Source: an uncultured Rhodospirillales bacterium
GTDB lineage: Bacteria; Pseudomonadota; Alphaproteobacteria; Reyranellales; Reyranellaceae
Direction: 5' to 3'
Length of the DNA: 40,476 bases
Assembly: GCA_902825855.1 (NCBI GenBank)
Contig: CADECW010000068.1
Span: forward strand, 1-40,476
In this document: positions 1-7,667 of the stretch, piece after piece
Position numbering within the stretch: position 1 is the first letter of the stretch
Layout of the letters: every line of letters begins with the position of its first letter
Program-made: the position numbers and the translations under genes
Notes under the pieces: model-generated
The model's input: only the letters and a program-made list of their open reading frames with translations
Database searches by the model: none
What the model was told of the DNA's origin: nothing

Positions 1-155
1 AAACAACCATCTCATGCGCATTCGGCAGTGGTCCCCATCCGACTCTCACTTTACTCCCGAACAGGCCCTCAGCCACCTCCTTCGCCCCCTCGCCGTGCCT
101 CGCGCGCTCGACTGTACAGAGCATATGCATCCGCAGGTCTCGTGACCTGCCCGGT

Positions 156-617
156 TCAGGAGTCGGTATTGCCCGCCATTTCTGGTGCTTCCTCGAAGTG
201 CCGGCAAAGGATGACGTTCACGTGACCCTCGGGCCAACCCGAGAACTCGGCCACACGCTTGAAGCCGGCCTTCTCGTACATTCCCGGCGCCTGGAAGTCA
301 TAGCTCGCGACCCAGATCCGACGCACGCCGCGGCGCCTCGCCTCGCCGACGAAAGCATCCAAGAGTGCACGGGCGTAGCCTCGTCGGCGATGGGTTTTGT
401 CTACCCACATATGCTTGAGCTCGGATACGCCGGCCCACGTGTAGCCGGAGACGACGCCGACGGCAGCGCCCGCTTCATCACGAATGACGAAGCCCAATCC
501 CATGCCGTCATCGTGTCCGGTGGCTTCGCTGTTGTGCTCATAAAGGTGGTCCTCGATAGCATCGAGTTCCATCGGGGAAAGGTCGTGCCGAGGTTCGACT
601 TTCGCAGTCACCGTCAT
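156..617 (-). CDS. GNAT family N-acetyltransferase
   Basis: A single GNAT acyl-CoA-dependent N-acetyltransferase domain of about 153 residues. The core is the acetyl-CoA loop RRRGYARALLDAF, preceded by the beta4 strand ELKHMWVDKTHR and followed by the beta5/alpha4 part ending GMYEKAGFKRVAEFSG. The frame stays open upstream, but I chose the ATG at 617 because GGGGGAG lies about four bases before it; an ATG at 629 is the alternative. The acceptor substrate cannot be told from sequence. It stands alone on the minus strand, about 105 bp downstream of the VanZ-like gene, so co-transcription is possible but not shown. The family call is firm; the role (antibiotic, small molecule or protein acetylation) is open. 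Confidence 0.88.
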   Translation of the reverse strand: MTVTAKVEPRHDLSPMELDAIEDHLYEHNSEATGHDDGMGLGFVIRDEAGAAVGVVSGYTWAGVSELKHMWVDKTHRRRGYARALLDAFVGEARRRGVRRIWVASYDFQAPGMYEKAGFKRVAEFSGWPEGHVNVILCRHFEEAPEMAGNTDS

Positions 618-722
618 TTTCTCCCCCATGGTGTTGATCACGGCGCTTTGCACGCAGATGCCAGCATTGCTTTCAACGCCTCGAAAGGCTGAAGACAAAC
701 CCGTCGTAGTCTCTGTGCGGAG

Positions 723-1106
723 CTACCAAACCTGTCTTGACCATTTTGTGAAAATGCGGAGCGCAAGCGCGATCGCTGTGCCGCCCAATATCGTGCCGGC
801 GGCACTGAACGCGAAATCGACGACCGAGGCGTGGCGACCGGGCGCATACAGCTGACCCACCTCCAGTATTCCCGCGAAAAGGATCAGAAGCGCACCCTGA
901 ATCCTGAGCGGAAGTCGGCGGTGAAATGCCAGGCCCACGACGATCGTCGTGCCTGCGTAGGCAATCAGGTGTTCAAGTTGACCGGCAATTCCAGTCCGAA
1001 CGATGGATTGGGCCGGCAGCCACGAAAGAGCCGCCAGCACGGCAATCAGCACGACGGCAAAGATCCGAAGGACTAGAGGCGCCATTTGCTTGTTTTCGTC
1101 CTGCAC
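723..1106 (-). CDS. VanZ-like membrane protein
   Basis: A 127-residue integral membrane protein with about four hydrophobic helices (roughly residues 10-30, 42-60, 68-82, 92-117). It carries the VanZ-family signature: the acidic/Gln helix end GILEVGQLYAPGRHASVVDF with Glu-x-x-Gln, Pro-Gly-Arg and a conserved Asp, then a Gly-rich last helix. The family is named from the teicoplanin-resistance accessory gene, but most members have no known function. The first ATG (1106) is used; a second ATG at 1085 would remove seven polar residues and is equally plausible. No resistance genes are nearby, so a resistance role should not be inferred. Confidence 0.8.
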   Translation of the reverse strand: MQDENKQMAPLVLRIFAVVLIAVLAALSWLPAQSIVRTGIAGQLEHLIAYAGTTIVVGLAFHRRLPLRIQGALLILFAGILEVGQLYAPGRHASVVDFAFSAAGTILGGTAIALALRIFTKWSRQVW

Positions 1107-1191
1107 AAGTGCGCACGCACCTCAAGGGCCACCAGCCGAGGCACTGTCGCTGACCTCGACCCCGTATCTTCAGCACTTACGCAGCGGATGG

Positions 1192-1479
1192 CTACACACC
1201 CTCTACTGCCCAAACATCGAGCTTGGCGGCACCCTCTCGAATCTTCTTCACCGGGATGTACTCAGGCGAAGACCAGAAGGCGTGAATTGCCTCCATCGAG
1301 GGGAACTCGAAGATCACCATCCGGCGTCCGTCGTGCTGGCCCTCCAAGGCTTCGACCTTTGCTCCCCTGACGACAAACTTCGCGCCGTGCTTCATCATCA
1401 TCGGGACGACGGCTTCGCGATATTTCTGATACTGGGCTTCGTCGCCGATCGTGCTCTGAACGATAAAGTAAGCTGGCAT
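1192..1479 (-). CDS. DUF1330 domain protein
   Basis: A 95-residue soluble protein of the DUF1330 family (dimeric alpha-beta barrel fold). It starts MPAYFIVQSTIGDE and contains the family's typical middle (VVRGAKVEALEG) and end (AFWSSPEYIPVKKIR). The ATG at 1479 is preceded by GAGGGGACGAG, a good ribosome binding site, which rules out the longer frame to 1569. Family members resemble small stress-response or monooxygenase-like barrel proteins, but no reaction is established. It is a single minus-strand gene 85 bp from the VanZ-like gene. Confidence 0.85.
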   Translation of the reverse strand: MPAYFIVQSTIGDEAQYQKYREAVVPMMMKHGAKFVVRGAKVEALEGQHDGRRMVIFEFPSMEAIHAFWSSPEYIPVKKIREGAAKLDVWAVEGV

Positions 1480-1569
1480 CTCGTCCCCTCCCCGTCTGTC
1501 GATTGAGACGCTACCTGCGGCGAGTTTGTCCCACAATATCGATTCCACGCCAGCTCGATCGCACGACAC

Positions 1570-2529
1570 TCAGCGCTCCCTGGTACCGAAATCGCGAAAC
1601 GTGAAATCCGGAGCACTGGTGTTGTGGCGTGAAGGAACCCGGCGGCCGGCCCAGAACTCGACGGCACGGGCTCGCTTGAAGGACATCACTGGCGCTTCGA
1701 CCCAGGGCACGCTCCCCTGCTCGCGCCAGGCGACCTGGGCGACGTCGCTATTGGTCTCGGTCACGTACATGGAACGCAGGGCGGCGAACGGCTGGCTCGG
1801 GCCGACCGGTGGCTCGAGCGTAACGTCGAGATCGATGCGTTCCTGGTCCAGCGCATCGAGGCGCAGCGTTGCACTGCCGCCGCGCGCAAAGGCGAGCGAG
1901 AAGGTGCGCGTGGCCGGATCGAACGCCACCTCCTTGATGTCCACCAGGGGCCGACCCTGCACTTCCACCGGCCCGACGAGGAAGGACGAGCCATACGCGC
2001 TCGCACGCAACGTCTGAGGCGCCAGAGGGCGGGCCCGCCAGTACCCGTCGGCGGGATACAGCACCAGCACTTCCTCGGCGCGCTCCTGGAATCGCGTCCA
2101 GAGCTGCAGTAGATGGAAGCCGGTGTCAGTTCGCTGCCCGACGCGCACCGGGACACTGTTCGGACGCCAGAAGCTCGGGAAGGTCAGGCCGACGAGCTGC
2201 CATTCCTCGGTCTCGTACAGCGTGAGGCGACGGCGCTCGAACTTGTGGTCGGCACTGCCCGACATGCTGCAGTTCGTGAAGTCGGGTGCCCAGCGATCGG
2301 CCACGATGGTGCCGACATAGGCAGGATGCCGAGCCTCGATCCTGAAGCGCCGCACCCGCTCGGCCTGGAACCGGAGGTAGACGTTGTCTTCCTCGGCGCA
2401 GCGCGTCGGCGTGCTGTCGTTGATGACCTCGACGGGCAGTCCGGCCTGGGCGGAAGCCGGGGCGAGCATGGCCAACCACAGATCCGCCGCGACCAGGATC
2501 GACAGGATCGCCCTATTCGCACCGCGCAT
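1570..2529 (-). CDS. exported protein of unknown function
   Basis: A 319-residue protein I do not recognise. It begins with a clear Sec signal peptide: basic start MRGANR, a hydrophobic stretch of about 18 residues, and a probable cleavage after APASAQA near residue 28. The mature part looks beta-rich and includes two Cys (in TRCAEEDN and FTNCSMSG) that could form a disulfide in the periplasm. The ATG at 2529 overlaps the last 17 bases of the FkbM methyltransferase gene and has GGGGACA upstream, so it is the third gene of an operon with opgH and fkbM. That position suggests a role in periplasmic or surface glycan handling, but nothing in the protein itself proves this. Confidence 0.8.
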   Translation of the reverse strand: MRGANRAILSILVAADLWLAMLAPASAQAGLPVEVINDSTPTRCAEEDNVYLRFQAERVRRFRIEARHPAYVGTIVADRWAPDFTNCSMSGSADHKFERRRLTLYETEEWQLVGLTFPSFWRPNSVPVRVGQRTDTGFHLLQLWTRFQERAEEVLVLYPADGYWRARPLAPQTLRASAYGSSFLVGPVEVQGRPLVDIKEVAFDPATRTFSLAFARGGSATLRLDALDQERIDLDVTLEPPVGPSQPFAALRSMYVTETNSDVAQVAWREQGSVPWVEAPVMSFKRARAVEFWAGRRVPSRHNTSAPDFTFRDFGTRER

Positions 2530-3253
2530 AGATGTCCCCGGAATTGGCCGCATGCGGCAACGTCGTGAGCCAGCCGGCAACGTCGGCGGCGCTGCGCCAC
2601 GCGCCGAGCTCCTGGCTTTCACCGAGCGCCGTACAGAAGTGCGTATGGCCAAGCGCGACGCAACGCTCGATGGCGTCCAACGCGACGGCGCGCTGGATCG
2701 TCGTGAACTCGAACGAAAGTGCGGCAAGGCGATGCGACAGACCCGCAAGCGCTTCGGCCTCGTACCCCTCGATGTCGAGCTTGACGAAGGACGGCACGCC
2801 ATGCTCGGCGATCAAGGCATCGAGTGTCGTGACAGGAACCTGATGGGACCGTGGCCACGCCTGCCCTTCCCAGCCCGCGGCGTCGTGGCTGGCCTCGATG
2901 AATTCCTTCGACAAAGTGGAAATCGAGGGATTGTCGAGGTTGATCATCATCGTCGCCGTGCCGGCCGTGCGACCCACCGCGGACGGGACCAGGGTGACGG
3001 CATCATCACGCCCGAAGAGCGCCCGCAACGTCCGATGCAGGGCGGGCTGCGGCTCGACGGCCACTACGCGAGCACCAAGCCGGCGAAAGGCGCGAATCCG
3101 GTCGCCGACGTGAGCCCCGACGTCGAAGACAAGATCGTCTGGCCTGATGAAGCGCGCGTAGAGCGCGTCCATCGCGCGGTTGTGCGCTGGGTTGCCACGG
3201 TAGATGCGCAGAGATCGCAGGACGCCACGGGCGGCTCGAAGGCTCTGCAGCAT
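2513..3253 (-). CDS. FkbM family SAM-dependent methyltransferase
   Basis: A 246-residue class I methyltransferase of the FkbM family. The SAM-binding motif I is DVGAHVGDRIRAF (about residues 44-56), followed by VVAVEPQPALHRTL and the family hallmark VKLDIEGYEAEAL near residue 160. FkbM enzymes usually O-methylate sugars or natural products. It starts three bases after the opgH stop codon and its end overlaps the next gene, so the three genes are one transcription unit. The context suggests that a glucan or another surface glycan is the acceptor; this is inference. Start: the only ATG consistent with the operon spacing. Confidence 0.88.
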   Translation of the reverse strand: MLQSLRAARGVLRSLRIYRGNPAHNRAMDALYARFIRPDDLVFDVGAHVGDRIRAFRRLGARVVAVEPQPALHRTLRALFGRDDAVTLVPSAVGRTAGTATMMINLDNPSISTLSKEFIEASHDAAGWEGQAWPRSHQVPVTTLDALIAEHGVPSFVKLDIEGYEAEALAGLSHRLAALSFEFTTIQRAVALDAIERCVALGHTHFCTALGESQELGAWRSAADVAGWLTTLPHAANSGDIYARCE

Positions 3254-3256
3254 TGG

Positions 3257-5065
3257 TCAATCGCATCCGGCCGAGTGGACGGCCTGCACGGCCGGCAGCT
3301 GAAGATGCTTCAGCGCTATCGGCGGCTCCATTTCCTCCGGCAGGCGGCCGATGCCGATGCGCGCCAGCGCAAGCCCGAGCGATGGGCGCGAGGTGATGAC
3401 GCAGATGGGCACCGAGAGAATGAGGCCCCCGGCCAAGAGGACGAAGACGTAGGGCAGAGCCACCGGCTGCGTCACGCCGAGCACGGCGAGGCAGGCGGCG
3501 CCGAGCAGCGTTTGCGGCCAGAGCTGCCGCAGGGCCGTCGACCAGGCGATCGTGTGGTCGTCGCGCATCTGGCCGATCCAGCCGATGGCGCGCCCGAACG
3601 GCAGGCCGGCGAGCAGCAGCGTATGCCCGACCCACATGATCGGCGAGAGCATCAGGAAGAAGGCAGTTTCGGCCACGACGCTGGCCAGGAACCGGGACGT
3701 GCCACCGAACAGGCGGCGCAGGTTGGGCTGGCACAGCACGTCGATGACCGTCGCCACCTTTGGCGCAAACCACATCAGGAGGATCACGGCCAGCAGCGCC
3801 GCGCCGTAGTCGGCGTCGATGAAGGCAGCTGTCGACGGGGCCGCCGCCAGCGCCGCGGTCGACACGAGAAGGAGGCCGATCCAGGCCGGCGAGCTCACGA
3901 ACATCAGTATGGCGAAGAGGAGCTGGAAGCGGCTCGTGATCGGCAAGCCCGGTTTGCCGACAAAGAAGAGGTACTGCAGCGTTCCCTGGCACCAGCGCTG
4001 GTCACGCCGAATGAACTCGATCAGGGTCGGCGGGTTCTCCTCCCAACCCAGATCCTCCTCGGCCAGTACGCGGACGTCGTAGCCGGCGCGCCGCATCAGC
4101 GCGGCCTCGATCTGGTCATGGCTGAGGACATGCCCGCGCAGGATGCCCTTTCCAGGCAGGACCGGAATGGCGCAATGCTGCTTGAATGGCGCAATGCGGA
4201 TCACGGCGTTGTGCCCCCAGTACGGGCCGCAGTCGGCTTGCCACCAGGCGCCGCCGATCGTCCATGAGCGCATACCGAGACGCATGCCGAACTGGAACAG
4301 GCGCGCAAATGCACTGGTCGACGGCAGCCCGACGACCAGCCCCTGCAGGATCCCGAGCTTCGGATTGGCCTGGACGATGCCGGCCATGCGCATGATTGCC
4401 GACGCGGTCATGTAGCTGTCGGCGTCGAGCGTCACCATGAGATCGTGGGCATCACCCCATCGTTCGAGGAAGTCGCGAATGTTGCCTGCCTTGTAGCCGG
4501 TATTGGCTTCTCGCCGCCGGTAAGTCAGCGCAAGGCGGCCCGCCCACTGTCGTGCCAGGTCGCCGAACGCCTCGGCCTCGACAGATGCGATATCAGCCTG
4601 GCTGGTATCGCTCAGGACATAGACATGGAAGCGATCGGCACATCCGGCGGCCTCGATGTCGGCCATCATGGCGCCGAGATTGCGGATCGTCCGGTCGGGC
4701 GGCTCGTTGCGCACGCACATCAGGATGGCCGTCGACGCGACGATTTCCGATGGCGGTATTGCGCGACCGGACTGCGGGACGACATATGTGCTCGGGTCGC
4801 GGGTGAACCGCATGATGACGAAGCCGATGGCGGCATTCCAGAAACCAACCGTAAGCCACGGCGTCGTCATGGCAAACAGGAGCAGCAGGACAAGGTCGAC
4901 ACTATCGAAGCCGCCGGCCGACAGAGCGAGGCCGGCAAGGACGAGAAGCGCGCCGATGGAGGCGGCCGACAGGGCCGCGAAGACGATCCGGCGCACGAGT
5001 ACCTGCAGGTCGCCATGGGATTGGGCGCTCGATAGGGCGGCCTGCTCGTCGAGCGTATGCGTCAA
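3257..5065 (-). CDS. opgH: glucan biosynthesis glucosyltransferase, OpgH/MdoH family
   Basis: An inner-membrane family-2 glycosyltransferase of about 602 residues, the shorter alphaproteobacterial form (E. coli OpgH is near 850). The order is two N-terminal membrane helices; the catalytic domain with TAILMCVRNEP, LSDTSQ, the DADSYM metal-binding motif, EEDLGWEENP and the R-D-Q-R-W-C-Q-G motif; then about five or six C-terminal helices. OpgH polymerises UDP-glucose into the backbone of osmoregulated periplasmic glucans and moves it across the inner membrane. No ATG lies between the divergent gene and the conserved region. I chose a TTG at 5065 (MTHTLDEQ) with GGGAG nine bases upstream, so the start is less sure than the gene. 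No opgG/mdoG is next to it; instead fkbM follows. Confidence 0.9.
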   Translation of the reverse strand: MTHTLDEQAALSSAQSHGDLQVLVRRIVFAALSAASIGALLVLAGLALSAGGFDSVDLVLLLLFAMTTPWLTVGFWNAAIGFVIMRFTRDPSTYVVPQSGRAIPPSEIVASTAILMCVRNEPPDRTIRNLGAMMADIEAAGCADRFHVYVLSDTSQADIASVEAEAFGDLARQWAGRLALTYRRREANTGYKAGNIRDFLERWGDAHDLMVTLDADSYMTASAIMRMAGIVQANPKLGILQGLVVGLPSTSAFARLFQFGMRLGMRSWTIGGAWWQADCGPYWGHNAVIRIAPFKQHCAIPVLPGKGILRGHVLSHDQIEAALMRRAGYDVRVLAEEDLGWEENPPTLIEFIRRDQRWCQGTLQYLFFVGKPGLPITSRFQLLFAILMFVSSPAWIGLLLVSTAALAAAPSTAAFIDADYGAALLAVILLMWFAPKVATVIDVLCQPNLRRLFGGTSRFLASVVAETAFFLMLSPIMWVGHTLLLAGLPFGRAIGWIGQMRDDHTIAWSTALRQLWPQTLLGAACLAVLGVTQPVALPYVFVLLAGGLILSVPICVITSRPSLGLALARIGIGRLPEEMEPPIALKHLQLPAVQAVHSAGCD

Positions 5066-5135
5066 GCTGATGATCTCCCGAGAAGACCTATGATAGCTTG
5101 CAGAACGGGGTTTGGGATCACATCGACTTGAGCAC

Positions 5136-6125
5136 ATGAGCGGCACCATCGTCGACGAAACCGGCCGGGCGCTCTGGTATGTCGACGCCGGCCAAGCGGA
5201 GCTCCGGGACGAGCGGTTGGGCGACCTGAAGCCCGGCACGGTGCGGGTGCGGGCACGCCATGGTGCAATCAGCCGCGGCACCGAGTCGCTTGTTGCCAGC
5301 GGGCGTGTTCCGCCCTCCGAATTCCAGCGCATGCGCGCGCCATTCATGGCCGGCACCTTCCCTTTTCCCGTGAAGTATGGCTACGCGACCGTCGGCGTGA
5401 TCGAGCAGGGTCAGGCGGCGCTTCGCGGGAGGACGGTGTTCACTCTGCATCCTCACCAGACACTGTTCGACCTGCCCGAGCCTGCAGCGGTTCCCGTTCC
5501 CGACAATGTCCCGGCGTCGCGAGCCGTGCTTGCGGCCAACATGGAAACGGCGCTGAACGCCGCCTGGGATGCAGGTCCCGGCCCGTTTGCCAGAGTGGCC
5601 GTTGTGGGAGCGGGCGTCGTCGGTGCGTTGACGGGCTTCCTGCTGCAGCAATTGTCGGCGGCGAGCGTGACCCTGGTCGATATCGATCCTGGGCGCGAGA
5701 AAGTCGCTTCTGCCTTCGACCTGGCGTTCGCGACACCGGCGCAGGCCCCGACGGAGTGCGCGCTGGTGGTTCACGCCAGCGCGAGCAGCGCCGGCCTTGC
5801 GACGGCGCTCGGACTGGCAGCGGATGAGGCAACTATCCTCGAGCTCAGCTGGTATGGCGACGCGGAGGTACCGGTGCCGCTCGGTGGCGCCTTCCACAGC
5901 CGCCGTCTCAGGCTGGTGGCCAGCCAGGTAGGCATGGTGGCGCCATCGCACCGTCGTGACTGGACCCACCGCCGGCGCCTGGAGAAGGCGCTTGGTCTGC
6001 TGGCCGATGATCGGCTCGACGTACTGCTCGAAGCGCCGCTGGCGTTCGAGGATTTGCCGGCCCGATTGCCTGGCATCTTCGATCCTGCGAGTGGAATCCT
6101 GTGCCAGCGGATCGACTACGCCTGA
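5136..6125 (+). CDS. MDR-superfamily dehydrogenase lacking the classic zinc motif
   Basis: A 329-residue medium-chain dehydrogenase/reductase. The N-terminal GroES-like half contains ISRGTESLVASGRVP, a motif shared with BchC-like dehydrogenases. The nucleotide-binding Rossmann domain has VAVVGAGVVGALTGFLL followed by an acidic strand end VDIDPGR, which favours NAD over NADP. The usual zinc-alcohol-dehydrogenase motif GHExxGxV is replaced by YGYATVGVIEQG, and the four-Cys structural zinc loop is absent. It is the first plus-strand gene of the 5.1-10.5 kb locus and diverges from opgH. The ATG at 5136 is used; TTG at 5112 is an alternative. The substrate is probably an alcohol or aldehyde on the locus product (inference). 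Confidence 0.85.
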   Translation: MSGTIVDETGRALWYVDAGQAELRDERLGDLKPGTVRVRARHGAISRGTESLVASGRVPPSEFQRMRAPFMAGTFPFPVKYGYATVGVIEQGQAALRGRTVFTLHPHQTLFDLPEPAAVPVPDNVPASRAVLAANMETALNAAWDAGPGPFARVAVVGAGVVGALTGFLLQQLSAASVTLVDIDPGREKVASAFDLAFATPAQAPTECALVVHASASSAGLATALGLAADEATILELSWYGDAEVPVPLGGAFHSRRLRLVASQVGMVAPSHRRDWTHRRRLEKALGLLADDRLDVLLEAPLAFEDLPARLPGIFDPASGILCQRIDYA

Positions 6126-6219
6126 AAGCCCGTCACTTCAGCGACATCTCGATCAAGCATCGAGGGACCTTTCCTTTTGCAGATGCTAGAAGTGCCACGA
6201 GATCCATGGAGAAGCGCCC

Positions 6220-6630
6220 GTGTACTGCGTCGAGGTCCGTGACCACATCATGATCGCTCATTCCTTCAGGGGAGCGGTGTTCGGGCCTGCGCAGGCCCTG
6301 CATGGCGCGACCTTCGTGGTCGATGCCGCCTTCCTCGCCGAGACGCTCGACGACAACGGCATCGTGATAGACATCGGGCGCGCCCACGAGATCCTGAAAT
6401 CGGTACTCGAACCCCTGAACTACCAGAACCTCGACAACCTTCCGGCGTTCGCCGGCAAGAACACAACGACCGAGTTCCTGACCAGGCACATCCAGGATCG
6501 ACTGGCCGAGGCGGCGCGCGACGGCAAGCTCGGGCGCGATGGCCGACAGCTGAAGGCGATCCGGGTCACCATATCGGAATCGCATGTGGCGAGGGCGTGG
6601 TACGAGGCGCCGCTGTGGCCAGACGTGTAG
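6220..6630 (+). CDS. 6-pyruvoyl-tetrahydropterin synthase/QueD-like protein with altered active site
   Basis: A 136-residue T-fold protein of the PTPS/QueD family (COG0720). Alignment by eye to E. coli QueD matches IAHSF, ALHGATFVV, IVIDIGRAHEILK, LNYQNLD, TTTEFL and ISES. The fold and the pterin-anchoring Glu (Glu120) are kept, and so are zinc ligands His14 and His28. The third zinc His is Ala30, the catalytic Cys is Ala24, and the Asp-His pair of the triad is Asn67-Tyr68. It is therefore unlikely to do QueD or PTPS chemistry and may bind or act differently on a pterin-like ligand. The GTG start at 6220 is preceded by GGAGAAG. Its end overlaps the glycosyltransferase start by 16 bases. Family call is sure; reaction unknown. 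Confidence 0.88.
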   Translation: MYCVEVRDHIMIAHSFRGAVFGPAQALHGATFVVDAAFLAETLDDNGIVIDIGRAHEILKSVLEPLNYQNLDNLPAFAGKNTTTEFLTRHIQDRLAEAARDGKLGRDGRQLKAIRVTISESHVARAWYEAPLWPDV

Positions 6631-7667
6631 CGTTTGCCATACCCGGCGACATCGAGACACGAACCGGCGGTTACGCCTACGACCGCCGCATCATCACCGA
6701 GCTGAGGCAACTCGGATGGCAGGTCGACGTGGTGGGCGTCGGAGATGACTTCCCGATGCCGGGCGAAGGGCAAGTGGCCATGGCGCTGCAGCGGCTGCTG
6801 GCGGCGCCCGCGGATCGCCCGATGCTGATCGACGGATTGGCTCTCGGCGTGCTGCCGGAGGCTGCGGCAGCACTGCGGCAGACTCGTCCCCTGGTGGCGC
6901 TGGTCCATCATCCGCTTGCCTGCGAGACAGGTCTGACGCCGGCCGCGGCCGAGCGGCTTCGCGTAAGCGAGCGTGCCGCTCTCGCCGCCGTGCACAGAGT
7001 CGTCGCGACCAGCGAGGCGACGGCCGAGCTGCTGGTCGAAAGCTTCGGCGTGCCGCGCGAACGGCTCCATGTAATCCCGCCGGGGACCGATCCGATGCCG
7101 CAGGCGGCGGGCAGCGGAAGCGATCAGCTCCGGCTCCTCTCCGTCGCAGCCATCGTTCCGCGCAAGGGTTTCGATGTCCTGGTCGAGGCCTTGTCGACCC
7201 TGACCGATCTCCCGTGGCAGCTCACCATCGCGGGTGACCGCGGTCGCGATCCGGGCACGGTCGAGCGTCTCGAGGCGCTGATTGCGCGGCATGGGCTCAT
7301 ACGGCGGATAGAGTGCCCAGGAGCGGTGTCGAGCGAGCGCCTGGCGGCGCTTTATGCGGGCGCGGATCTGTTCGTGCTGGCCTCCCACTTCGAGGGCTAC
7401 GGCATGGCTTATGCCGAGGCGATCGCTTACGGACTGCCGATCGTCGGCACGACGGGTGGCGCGATCCCGCAAACGGTGCCGGCTTCGGCAAGCCGGCTCG
7501 TGCCGCCGGGTGACGTCGCTGCGCTCGCACACGCTATGCGCGAGGTCATGGCAGACGCCGATTGCCGGCGTGCGCTGTCGGCGGGTGCCCGCGCCGCGGC
7601 GGCGAAGCTGCCGTCCTGGGAACATTCCGGCGAGGCTTTTGCGCGCCTGCTCGGCCGTCTCGCATGA
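6615..7667 (+). CDS. GT4-family (GT-B fold) glycosyltransferase
   Basis: A 350-residue retaining GT-B glycosyltransferase. The N-terminal acceptor domain opens with VAFAIPGDIETRTGGYAYDRR; the C-terminal nucleotide-sugar domain has LLSVAAIVPRKGFDVLVEAL, the strand LTIAGDRG and the GT4 E-x7-E signature EGYGMAYAEAIAYGLPIVG. No membrane segments are visible, so it acts in the cytosol. I chose GTG at 6615, preceded by CGAGGCG, which overlaps the QueD-like gene; an in-frame GTG at 6597 is possible. Its stop codon overlaps the methyltransferase ATG (ATGA), so these genes are translationally coupled. Lying among pterin/riboflavin-type enzymes rather than polysaccharide genes, it may glycosylate a small molecule (inference). 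Confidence 0.88.
   Translation: MARRVAFAIPGDIETRTGGYAYDRRIITELRQLGWQVDVVGVGDDFPMPGEGQVAMALQRLLAAPADRPMLIDGLALGVLPEAAAALRQTRPLVALVHHPLACETGLTPAAAERLRVSERAALAAVHRVVATSEATAELLVESFGVPRERLHVIPPGTDPMPQAAGSGSDQLRLLSVAAIVPRKGFDVLVEALSTLTDLPWQLTIAGDRGRDPGTVERLEALIARHGLIRRIECPGAVSSERLAALYAGADLFVLASHFEGYGMAYAEAIAYGLPIVGTTGGAIPQTVPASASRLVPPGDVAALAHAMREVMADADCRRALSAGARAAAAKLPSWEHSGEAFARLLGRLA

Noticed and set aside
156..698. Longer GNAT protein starting at 698
   Set aside because: The extra N-terminal residues are not part of the fold, and the ATG at 617 has the better ribosome binding site.
2384..4267. Long plus-strand open frame (about 627 codons) across the opgH-fkbM region
   Set aside because: It is antisense to opgH and fkbM, and its translation is Arg/Gly/Asp/His-rich with no family motif, typical of the mirror frame of GC-rich genes.
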